Source: Actinophytocola sp044466355
Lineage (GTDB): Bacteria > Actinomycetota > Actinomycetes > Mycobacteriales > Pseudonocardiaceae
Direction of reading: 5' to 3'
Length of the DNA: 34,224 nt
NCBI RefSeq assembly: GCF_044466355.1
Contig: NZ_JBITMQ010000032.1
Span: forward strand, 1 to 34,224
Under the pieces are notes generated by a model that worked only from the letters and a program-made list of their open reading frames with translations, was not told the DNA's origin and did no database searches. Positions within the stretch are counted from its first letter, which is position 1. Each line of letters opens with the position of its first letter. Both the position numbers and the translations under genes were made by a program. This document shows, piece after piece, positions 8,101-14,800 of this stretch.

Positions 8101-8245
8101 CGACAGCCTCGGTGACCAGCACGGTCTTGCCGATCCCGGCCTCGCCGGCGACCAGGACGAGCCCGCCGTGACTGTCGATGGCACGGCTGATCTCGGCGCG
8201 GAGTACGCCCGCGGGATGCTCCCGCCCGATGAGCCCGGATGCCAT
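5156..8245 (-). CDS. Large STAND-like AAA ATPase regulator (1029 aa) without LuxR domain
   Basis: The N-terminus is a signalling ATPase module of the kind found in large LuxR (LAL) regulators: GREHPAGVL, Walker A GEAGIGKT (residues 34-41), Walker B VVVVLDDLHWADP (about 137-149) and the GGNPFFVEE element. A long helical, TPR-like region follows. The C-terminus is not a LuxR helix-turn-helix. It is a winged-helix-like stretch (GRTVHVPDSKGLRDLHVLLRAPGKEIPA) followed by a charged coiled region ending CGYRPEREPAWHL, a tail I recall from actinobacterial ATPases of unknown role. The ATG at 8245 is preferred over an upstream TTG because a -10 box TACTAT (8253-8258) sits seven bases before it, which implies a leaderless mRNA. 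Function is probably regulatory; the ligand and target are unknown. Confidence 0.85.
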   Translation of the reverse strand: MASGLIGREHPAGVLRAEISRAIDSHGGLVLVAGEAGIGKTVLVTEAVGVARERGALVLSGSCWDSSAAPGFWPWVQVIRGLRRSAEPGEWAAAAEVSGGQLAVLLGEVDTDDPADGFGMYDAVTSALVAVSQRRPVVVVLDDLHWADPSSVRLLEFVAQHTWFERLLLVATYRDVEVEAVDHPLAPLMTPLRAKATAVTLTGLGRDEVGALMARTVGAEPGPELVGEVHLRTGGNPFFVEETARLWHSGGSAASVAPGVRDAVRRRLSLLPASVSGLLTGAAVLGREFHRQVLAATVSAPVAQVDRQLAQAVAARLVVTLSDGRFAFAHDLVRETLYAGIDEADVAERHAAVVRALDRSPALAGRIFPADLARHAYLGRAALDPGRVVDLLVAAAKEARRRFALEESAGHYRRAVELLDPADPRRARIGLDLGVQLHHFGERGEAWQVLAEVAGIALSADDVDVLTRTALTIYGLSAPEGRTKLKADLLRRAFERLVPGVDPPGGSLDHLAQEVIMRAVAVARDGGDDDTLGFSLWTQHDRLWTLGHAAERLALTDELAAIARRTGDYEMEQYAVSFGWVAKLELNDPSYLERFTEFLALADEKREPTPMEFGTYVDRNIIATFHGRFDEADAYLGSARDLQTPHEQFEYIDHHLRWATDMLRGRYDEPADLLSTSAEVKYPFPALLTGITAAARGDTATATRSLAELEAAREPVPSAYEAMMTRLRVQVAVATGDVARCAELYAELAPHAGTWLVSMYGCDISGPVSLWLGHLALARGETALAATHFESARDMADRLGSRPWSCEAKAALAAALGPRGDELRAAVSREAAALGMRHLAAEPGESLPHNEFRFTGDTWALSMAGRTVHVPDSKGLRDLHVLLRAPGKEIPATRLLNPAGGAEVTAAASLGGDAVLDEEAKAAYRTRLSTLDEQIAQAEARGDDRRAAKYDEERALLLEELRTATGLGGRTRRLGDEAERARKTVTARIRDTLRKLDTRHPELAEHLRASVTTGTTCGYRPEREPAWHL

Positions 8246-8252
8246 GCCCGCG

Positions 8253-8258
8253 ATAGTA
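8253..8258 (-). promoter_or_regulatory. -10 box (TACTAT) for leaderless ATPase mRNA
   Basis: On the minus strand TACTAT is followed by seven bases and then the ATG at 8245. That spacing puts the transcription start at or next to the start codon. There is no Shine-Dalgarno sequence between them. Confidence 0.5.
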
Positions 8259-8280
8259 GGAGAAGGGTCCGACAATCGGC

Positions 8281-8652
8281 CTATTCGACCGGCTCGGCGG
8301 GCACTTCGGACGAGAAGACGAACACCCGGACCGCGTAGCCGGTGCTCGGGTGGACCTGCGCGAGGTAGGCGGTCACGGGCTCGCCGACGATGCCCTCGAT
8401 CGCGTCCAGGAAGTCCTGCCTGGTCGCCTCGTGCAGTGCCTCGTGGTGCGTGATGACCGAGCCGCGGTAGCCGCGTTCGGACAGCACCGAGTCGGCGACG
8501 GTGAGCGTGTCGATCGACAGCACGACCAGGCTCACCGGCTCGTCGTCGGACACCGACACCTGGACGTTGCGCGGACCACGGCCGTAGAACGCGCGCTCGA
8601 GGCTCGTGATCTTCTCGGCCACCGCGTTCCGCTGCGCCTTGGTTATTCGCAT
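8281..8652 (-). CDS. DUF2294-family small protein
   Basis: This is a roughly 123-residue protein. The central motif GRGPRNVQVSVSDDEPVSLVVLSIDTLTVADSVL and the later stretch VGEPVTAYLAQVHPSTGYAVRVFVFSS match the layout I know for the DUF2294 family (GRGP near the start, a central LT.AE-like motif, a final strand with FxL). The biochemical role of the family is not established to my knowledge. There is no signal peptide or membrane helix. GAGGG (8664-8668) is 11 bases before the ATG at 8652 but only two before the ATG at 8661, so I use 8652; the longer form would add three residues. It ends 35 bases before the ATPase start on the same strand, so the two may share a transcript although the ATPase has its own -10 box. 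Confidence 0.75.
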   Translation of the reverse strand: MRITKAQRNAVAEKITSLERAFYGRGPRNVQVSVSDDEPVSLVVLSIDTLTVADSVLSERGYRGSVITHHEALHEATRQDFLDAIEGIVGEPVTAYLAQVHPSTGYAVRVFVFSSEVPAEPVE

Positions 8653-8856
8653 CGCGGGCATTACCCTCTCGATCTGAGCATGTCGCTCACCACCTGAAAA
8701 CCATAGTGGCTGATCGGGCCCTGCCGTGGTGACTCGCCGAGTGCGGGAAGCGGCGGCGCGGCTCGAGCGAGACACGGCCCGTGATGGCCGCGACCGAGGT
8801 ACGGCACGTACAGCGCACGCGGACATCCCGGGCGACCAAGCGAAAGGGCTTGTCTC
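8653..8856. other. Divergent intergenic region with a possible 43-aa upstream ORF
   Basis: The region separates the DUF2294 gene (minus) from cysteine dioxygenase (plus). A short Arg-rich open frame runs from GTG 8729 to TGA 8860 and overlaps the dioxygenase start in a GTGA junction, as coupled genes do. It has no recognisable domain, no cysteines and no clear ribosome-binding site, so it may be chance in GC-rich DNA. A GAAAGGG sequence about 10 bases before 8857 serves the dioxygenase. I see no riboswitch. Confidence 0.3.
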
Positions 8857-9381
8857 GTGAGTAATTCGCGTCAGTTCGCCGTGCCCGCGTTGCGGGACCT
8901 CGTGCGCGAGATCGCGGCGGATCCCTCCGAATGGGCCGGTCAGGTCCGATTCGACCTCACAGAACGGTTCTACGTTCGCCTGCGCCGCACCGACGACGTC
9001 GAGGTGTGGCTCATCTGTTGGGACATCGGCCAGGACACGCTGCTGCACGATCACGGCGGCAGCGCCGGCGCGTTCACCGTCGTGCGCGGGTCGTTGTTCG
9101 AGGACTTCGGCGCCGTCGACCGTCCCGGTCTGCGCACCCGGCGGCACGCCGAAGGGGACGCCGTCGGGTTCGGCGTCGACTACCTGCACAACCTCGTGAA
9201 CGTCGGCACCGAGCCGACGGTGTCCATCCACGCCTACTCTCCCCCGTTGCGTGCGATGAACTTCTACTGCTGGCTGCCGACCGGCATGCACCACCTGCGC
9301 GAGGTCCTGTGCGACACCCCGGAACCGGACACCACCGCGCTCGAGGCCGAGGCGGCGCGACTCCGGGAGGTCGTCCGATGA
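8857..9381 (+). CDS. Cysteine dioxygenase type I family
   Basis: This 174-residue cupin oxidises cysteine to cysteine sulfinic acid with O2 in the cytosol. The three iron ligands are visible as H64 and H66 in LLHDHGGSAGAF and H111 in VDYLHNLVN. The turn YSPPLRAMNFY near the C-terminus is also typical. Length is normal for bacterial members. The start is GTG at 8857, with GAAAGGG about 10 bases upstream. The rhodanese gene begins inside its stop codon (ATGA at 9378), so the two proteins are probably made in equal amounts. Dioxygenase-rhodanese pairing points to disposal of excess cysteine and handling of the sulfur released. Related thiol dioxygenases act on other thiols such as 3-mercaptopropionate, so exact substrate is inferred. 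Confidence 0.9.
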   Translation: MSNSRQFAVPALRDLVREIAADPSEWAGQVRFDLTERFYVRLRRTDDVEVWLICWDIGQDTLLHDHGGSAGAFTVVRGSLFEDFGAVDRPGLRTRRHAEGDAVGFGVDYLHNLVNVGTEPTVSIHAYSPPLRAMNFYCWLPTGMHHLREVLCDTPEPDTTALEAEAARLREVVR

Positions 9382-9776
9382 GCACCGTCGAATCGCTGCT
9401 CGACGACGCCCGCACGCACATCACCCGCTACACCCCGGAGGAGGCGGCCGCGGCCCTGTGCCGGGGCGCCCTGCTCGTGGACCTGCGGCCGGTCGAGTAC
9501 CGGTGGCGGTTCGGCGAGGTGCCCGGCGCCATCGCGGTGTCGCGGCACGTCCTGGAATGGCGGCTGGACGTGACGAGCGAGCACCGGCTCGCGCAGTTGC
9601 GGCACGGCGAGAGTGATCAGGAGATCGTCCTGATGTGCAACGAGGGCTACACGTCCAGCCTCGCCGCGTACCAGGTGATGCGCCAGCTCAGCCTGACCGA
9701 CGTCAAGGACGTCGCGGGCGGGTTCGCCGCGTGGCAGGCGGCCGGGCTGCCGACCGTGCGAAGGCTGGCCGGGTAA
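9378..9776 (+). CDS. Rhodanese-like sulfurtransferase, single domain
   Basis: This 132-residue protein is a single rhodanese domain. It has the N-terminal strand LLVDLRPVEYRWRFGEVPGAIAVSR, the catalytic Cys87 in the loop LMCNEGYTSSLAA and the closing DVAGGFAAWQAAGLP helix. The active-site cysteine would carry a persulfide, and the following residues (NEGYTS) form the anion-binding loop. It moves sulfane sulfur between thiols. The ATG overlaps the dioxygenase stop by four bases, which links it to cysteine catabolism. It ends about 25 bases before a strong hairpin that probably terminates the two-gene unit. Confidence 0.9.
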   Translation: MSTVESLLDDARTHITRYTPEEAAAALCRGALLVDLRPVEYRWRFGEVPGAIAVSRHVLEWRLDVTSEHRLAQLRHGESDQEIVLMCNEGYTSSLAAYQVMRQLSLTDVKDVAGGFAAWQAAGLPTVRRLAG

Positions 9777-9800
9777 CGCGTTCAAAGGAGATGTGACACG

Positions 9801-9847
9801 GACGGACGGCGCTGGTCACCGGAATCGGTGATCACGCCGCTCCGTCC
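9801..9847. terminator. Long imperfect hairpin between convergent genes
   Basis: GGACGG (9804-9809) pairs with CCGTCC (9842-9847), and within them GTCACCG pairs with CGGTGATC-side bases around a GAAT loop. The hairpin follows the rhodanese stop and precedes the 3' end of the gene on the other strand. No U-tract is present. Confidence 0.65.
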
Positions 9848-9863
9848 CCCGCACGAGGCGGTG

Positions 9864-10199
9864 CTAGGCGCTCGCCCTCGTCGGTACGTGGAGCATGCCG
9901 GGGACGTAGTTGTCGGGCAGGGACAACAGTTTCGCCATCACCGCTGACGCGGGCCCCTGCTCCCGCCAGTGGTAGCGCCGCGGGGCGAGGAGATCCTGGT
10001 CGGGCGGCATGCGGGTGGCCACGGCGTCGTCCTCGCCGTGCAACTCGACGACGTCGAGAACGTTGTCGTGGGCGCGAACCCCCACGACCGCGACGACCTC
10101 ACCGTGTTCGTCGCGCGGGTCGACAAAGCGAAAGCCCTTGCCGACCAGCGCACGCAACTGGAAGTCGACGCTTGGCGCGGCGACACCAGTGGAAAACAT
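9864..10199 (-). CDS. Small protein of unknown function downstream of DUF397 gene
   Basis: This is a 111-residue, cytosolic-looking protein with no domain I can name. The central stretch VVAVVGVRAHDNVLDVVELHGEDDAVATRMP suggests a beta-strand-rich small fold. The middle segment PRRYHWREQGPASAVMAKLLSLPD looks like a conserved C-terminal helix. The ATG at 10199 overlaps the TGA of the DUF397 gene (TGATG), so the two are translationally coupled. Similar small ORFs accompany DUF397/XRE genes in this group of organisms as far as I recall. A function in the same regulatory unit is likely but not shown by the sequence. An upstream TTG at 10202 would add one residue and has no support. Confidence 0.65.
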   Translation of the reverse strand: MFSTGVAAPSVDFQLRALVGKGFRFVDPRDEHGEVVAVVGVRAHDNVLDVVELHGEDDAVATRMPPDQDLLAPRRYHWREQGPASAVMAKLLSLPDNYVPGMLHVPTRASA

Positions 10200-10417
10200 C
10201 AAGCACTCCGTTCCCTGGCACCGACGACGAAGGACAGGAGCTCACGCGTGGGCACCACGAGCACGGGCCCGTGGGGATCACGGGAGTTGCGCACACCCGC
10301 CTGACCGTCGAACCAGCTCAGTTCCACACAGTTACCGACGGCGCCGCTGTAGCTGCTCTTGCGCCAGACCGCGCCGGGGAGTTCATCCGCCGAAACGCCG
10401 TTGTGGATCGTGTCCAT
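10199..10417 (-). CDS. DUF397 domain protein, partner of XRE-DUF5753 regulator
   Basis: This 72-residue protein consists almost entirely of a DUF397 domain: the signature WRKSSYSGAVGNCVELSWFDGQAGVRNSRDPHGPVLVV, then a final helix. DUF397 proteins are small partners of DUF5753-type helix-turn-helix regulators in actinomycetes (WhiJ-like loci) and are thought to modulate them. The frame stays open upstream to 10657, but the ATG at 10417 is chosen because AAGGTGGGG lies just before it and the domain starts about 15 residues in. It is the first gene of a two-gene unit coupled by TGATG. Two palindromes, 43 and 94 bases upstream, probably control it. Its likely regulator is encoded 335 bases upstream on the same strand. 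Confidence 0.88.
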   Translation of the reverse strand: MDTIHNGVSADELPGAVWRKSSYSGAVGNCVELSWFDGQAGVRNSRDPHGPVLVVPTRELLSFVVGARERSA

Positions 10418-10752
10418 GAGGGACCCCACCTTCCGACATCGCAAAACAGTGGGTGCATCTGCACGTGCATTGATCTCTTGAACAATATCACGGGCAGGTG
10501 CAGCGGTAAATGCACGTGCATTCGCCCGGGCACGCATCGGCGGCCGATGTTCACTACAGAGCGTGCACCCAGAAGGGGTCAAAACCCAATCTTGGTCACT
10601 GTCGGCAATATCTGGGCGGATCTTGAGGACACGATCGAGTGGCCCTGGCGCGAACATGCAGTCAGGTCGGTATGTGTCGGACCGAGAGATAACGATTCGC
10701 CGTGTCGTCCACGGTCACCCGAATGCAGGAGTGGGAAATGAGCGGCGCGGGC
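10418..10752. other. 335-bp regulatory intergenic region
   Basis: The region lies between the end of the XRE gene and the DUF397 start. It is less GC-rich than its surroundings near 10440-10515 and holds the two palindromes listed separately. I see no convincing gene in it; the open frames that cross it lack codon bias and start signals. Confidence 0.6.
10460..10520. promoter_or_regulatory. Paired TGCACGTGCA operators
   Basis: The perfect 10-bp palindrome TGCACGTGCA occurs at 10460-10469 and 10511-10520, each followed by TT on the plus strand. The 51-bp offset is close to five helical turns, so both faces align. They precede the DUF397 gene on the minus strand. The obvious candidate binder is the XRE-DUF5753 protein encoded next door. 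Confidence 0.6.
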
Positions 10753-11655
10753 TCAGATCTCCTGGCGGAACTTCGACAGCAGCTGTCTGCTGCGGTCGGG
10801 CGTCTCGGCGTCGACGGCCAGGCGGTCGATCACGCGGCCGTAGACCTCGAGCTCCTCGACCCGGTCCAGGTACAGCGCGCCGCTGAGGTGCTCGATGTAG
10901 ACGATGTCCGGCAGCGTCGGCTCGGCGAACCGCAGCAGCGAGAACGCGCCCTCCGCCGCGTAGCCGCTCATGTTGTACGGCAGGATCTGCAACGTCACGT
11001 TCGGCTGGCGGGTCAGCTCCAACAGGTGCTCGATCTGCTGACGCAGGACACGCGGCCCGCCGATCGGGCGGTGGAGCACCGACTCGTCGACGACCGCCCA
11101 CACGCGCGGCGCACCCTGCCTGGTCAGGACCTTCTGCCGCTGCATGCGCAACGCGACACGGCGTTCGCCCTCGTGGTCGAGCAGCTCCGGCCTGCCGTGC
11201 GCGACGACGGCGCGGATGTAGTCCTCGGTCTGCATCAGGCCGGGCACGAACTGCAGCTCGTAGCTCTGGATGAGCGACGCTGACTCCTCGAGCCCGACGA
11301 AGTCCTGGAACCAGTTCGGCATGGTGCCGGAGTAACGGTGCCACCAGCCGCGTTCGTTGGACTTGCGCACCATGTCGAGGAAGACGCGCCGCTCGTCCTC
11401 GTCGACGACGCCGTACATGCTCAACAGATCCGCGACGTCGCGCTCCTTGAAGCCGACGCGCCCGAGCTCCATCCGACTGATCTTCGAGTCGGAGCCGCGA
11501 ATGGCGTAGCCGGCGTCGGCACGGCTGATGTCGGCGGCCTCCCGGAGACGGCGAAGCTGCGCGCCCAGCACGATCCGCCGCGCGGTGGGCGCGCCGGACT
11601 GCTCCCCGCTGCCGAACCTGGGAGACTCCTCGCCCCGAGGGTCTACCGCGGGCAT
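10753..11655 (-). CDS. XRE-family helix-turn-helix regulator with DUF5753 domain
   Basis: This 300-residue protein has an N-terminal XRE helix-turn-helix (about residues 28-85: VLGAQLRRLREAADISRADAGYAIRGSDSKISRMELGRVGF) followed by a DUF5753 effector domain with the hallmark LIQSYELQFVPGLMQTEDYIRAV and later VVDESVLHRPIGG. This is the typical architecture of the WhiJ-like regulators that work with DUF397 proteins in actinomycete development and secondary metabolism. The ATG at 11655 has a clear GGAGGGG five to six bases upstream. It diverges from the helicase gene across about 220 bases. It may bind the palindromes at 10460 and 10511 and perhaps the divergent promoter region; that is inference. 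Confidence 0.93.
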   Translation of the reverse strand: MPAVDPRGEESPRFGSGEQSGAPTARRIVLGAQLRRLREAADISRADAGYAIRGSDSKISRMELGRVGFKERDVADLLSMYGVVDEDERRVFLDMVRKSNERGWWHRYSGTMPNWFQDFVGLEESASLIQSYELQFVPGLMQTEDYIRAVVAHGRPELLDHEGERRVALRMQRQKVLTRQGAPRVWAVVDESVLHRPIGGPRVLRQQIEHLLELTRQPNVTLQILPYNMSGYAAEGAFSLLRFAEPTLPDIVYIEHLSGALYLDRVEELEVYGRVIDRLAVDAETPDRSRQLLSKFRQEI

Positions 11656-11861
11656 CCGCCCCTCCTACCCTGAAAACGACAGTTACCGCCGACCACCCAG
11701 AGTACGCGCTCGATGCGAACTTGAGGAGCCGCACCGCCGGATCGGCCCCACCGCCGCGTCGTACCGGGTCGAGAACGGCCACGTCGAACACGTCGCCCCC
11801 CCACAGCCGGGCACCGGAACCGTGAACTGGTAATGGAAGAGGCCTGACCTGGATCTTCCGG

Positions 11862-11867
11862 TACCGT
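11862..11867 (+). promoter_or_regulatory. -10 box (TACCGT) before helicase gene
   Basis: TACCGT is followed by eight bases and then the in-frame GTG at 11876. No Shine-Dalgarno sequence is present, so a leaderless or near-leaderless message is likely. A matching -35 element is not clear. Confidence 0.4.
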
Positions 11868-11875
11868 TGGTCCGT

Positions 11876-14800
11876 GTGAGCGAGGCGAGCGCGGATCCGT
11901 TGACCGGACGCGCTGTTCGCCTGTTCGAGTTCCTCGGGCGCACGCAGCAACTCCGTGACCAGCCGCCGCGCACGGTCGACGGGTACCGCTCGGTCGTGTG
12001 GCTCGACGACCTGCCCGACCACCCGGCGGTCAGCTCCGCGCACCGCGGCGACCCCGACCCGGACGGCGACATCCTCACGGTCGAACGGGTCGCCCGCCAC
12101 GAACCGCCCGAGCCGGGCGAGCTCGCCGACTGGCTCACCGCGGACTGGCGTGAGCCCGCGGTCACCCCCGAGCTGACCGACGAGGCAGCACCGGAACTGA
12201 CGGAACGCTACGTCTCGTGGCTGGTCGACTGGCAGACCTGGGCCGCGCGGGAACGTGCCGACCGGCCCGTTCGCGCCTGCTACGGCAGGCTCTTCGCGGC
12301 CTACGTCGCCGCCACCGGCAACCCGGAGGAGCTGGAACTGGTCCTCGGGGTGGGCTGCCTCGCGTGGGCCGGGCCGGGCGCGCGCAGGCACCTGCTGACC
12401 GCGCCGGTCGGCATCCGCTTCGACGACGACTCGGGGAAACTCACCGTGCACCGCGTCGAGTCGGTCGCGGCCGCGGACATCGAGCTGGACATGCTCGACC
12501 CCGGTCTCGTGCCGAACCCGGGGCACGTCGCCGACATCCGCGCGCTCGCCCGCGACCTCGAGACGCATCCGTTGCACCGCAAGGAAAGCGCGGCGCTCGT
12601 GCGGCGGGTCGTGCACGCGCTCGACCCGGACGGCGAGTACCGCGACGACGACGCCCCGCCCGTGCCGAGGCAGAACGCGGTCGCCGCGTACGCGCCCGCC
12701 GTGATCCTGCGGCGCCGGTCGCAGCAGGGGCTCGTCGAGATCTTCTCCACGATCGTCGCGCGGCTCCGCGAGGACGGCGTCGTCCCGGACGGCCTGGCGC
12801 CGCTCGTGGACCCCGACCACCGGCCCCGGTACCAGGGGGACGCACCCGACGGCGCACTGGTCGAAGTGGACGGTGACACCTTCCTTCCCCTGCCGGTCAA
12901 CGACACCCAGCTCCGCATCGTCCGCCAGGTCGACGCGCAGGCGCAGACGCTCGTGCAGGGCCCGCCGGGCACCGGCAAGACCCACACCGCCGCCGCCTTG
13001 TTGTCGCACCTGCTGGCGCAGGGCAAGCGGGTTCTCGTCACCGCGCACACCGACCGGGCGCTGCGCGAGGTCCGCGACAAGCTGCCGACCGAGATCACGC
13101 CGCTGGCGGTCTCGGTGGTCGGGTCGTCGCGGGAGGACATGTCGGACCTGAAGGTCGCGGTCGAGCGGATCGCGGCCGCCGCCACCGACCACGACGACGA
13201 CGCGGCCGCCGACACGGTCCGCCGCTGCCTCGCGAACGCCGAACGCCTGGGGCTGCGCCGCGCCGAGCTGCACGAGCAGCTCGTCGAGGCACGTCGTGAC
13301 GAGGTGCGCGAACACGAGCACGCGGGCTACCGCGGCACGCTCGCCGCGATCGCGCGCGGGCTGCGACGCCAGGAGCCGCGGTTCGGCTGGCTGCGCGACC
13401 ACGTGGACGTGCGGGCGGACAGCACGCCACCGCTCACCGGCGAACAGGTCGTCGAGTGGCACACACGGCTCACCGACGCCGACCTGATCGCCGACGAACC
13501 CGAGGCGGGGCAACGGCTCGTCGCGCTCGGCACGGCACCCGCGCCGCAGGTGTTCTCCGAGTTCGTCGCCGCCGAACGCGCCACCGCGGCCGCGGAGCGC
13601 TCCGAGCTGACGGCGCACCCCGCGTTCGAGGCGGTGCGGGCCGTCGACCCGGCGGCCCGGGTCCAGCTGCGCAGGCGGCTGTCCGAGCTGGCCGACGAGG
13701 CGGACGACCTTTCGCGCCGCCGCGAACCGTGGCTGGGCGACGCGCTCGCCGACGTGCTGGTCGGCCGCGGCCGACTCTGGCAGGGCCGGGCGCGGCAGAT
13801 GGGCACGCTGATCGGGCAGGCGGAGACGCTCGTCGCCCGGCTCGGCCCGCTCACCACCGTGGAGGTGTCCGCCAACCCCGCTCCCCTGGTGCCGCTCGCG
13901 AAACAGCTGCACGCCCACCTCGCGGGCGGCGCGCTGAAGACCGGTCCCGGCGGGGTGCCGAAGATCGGCGCCCTCACCCCGAAGGCGGTGAAGCAGGCGC
14001 AGCCGTTGTTCGACCAGGTGCTGGTGGACGGGGTGGCGCCGACGTCGGCCGCGCAGGTCGACGCGTTCCTCGCGTGGGAGGAGGCGAGCCGCGTGCTCGC
14101 CGCGCTCGACCGTGCCCTGCCCGGCGAGTCGTCGCTCCTGCCGGACGACCCGCTGCACGAACGCCTCCAGTGGCACGGCACGGAACTGGACCAGCTGCAC
14201 CGCGTGCTGCGGCTGGGGGACGAGCTCGAACGGGAGCAGCACCGGTTCACCCAGGCCGGGCTGCCCCGTCCGGATTGGACGGACGTGGCCGCGGTCCGCC
14301 GCTACGCGAGCCTCGTCGACGTGGCGGCGGCCGCCGACGAGCACGCCCGCGCCGTGCTTCCGTTGCGGCGCCTGGAATCCGCGGTGGCCACGGTCGCCGA
14401 CCGCGCGGACGCGGCACCGTGCGTCGCCGCGCTGCTGACCGCCGTCCGTGCCCGCGACCCGGGCGGGTACGCCGTGGCCCACCAGCGCCTCGCCCGGCTG
14501 ACCACCGTCCGGTCGCAGCTGGCACGCCGCGACGAGCTGGCCGAACGGGTGCCGCCTCGGCTGCGTGCCGCGGTCGTGGCGAACCCGGCGGCGTGGGGCG
14601 AGAAGCTCGCGACGTTCGACGCCGCGTGGGCGTGGGCCGCGGCCGGTGCGTGGGTGGCGGCGCGGGGCGCGGTGGATGTGAACGCCGTCCAGGCGGAGAT
14701 CGCGCTGACCGAGGAACGGATCCGCCGCGAGGTCGAGACGCTCGCCGCGACCAGGGCGTGGCGGCACGCGGTGTCGCCGGACCGGTTGACCGGGCAGGCG

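Noticed and set aside
8653..8856. Cysteine- or SAM-sensing riboswitch before cysteine dioxygenase
   Set aside because: No known riboswitch core or terminator-antiterminator pair could be recognised.
10738..11283. Plus-strand frame starting at ATG 10738 with a GGAG upstream
   Set aside because: The frame is antisense to the well-supported XRE regulator and shows reversed codon bias, so the good ribosome-binding site is coincidence.
10199..11655. Classical toxin-antitoxin pair
   Set aside because: The XRE-DUF5753 and DUF397 genes fit a regulator-partner pair; no toxin fold is visible in the small unknown gene.
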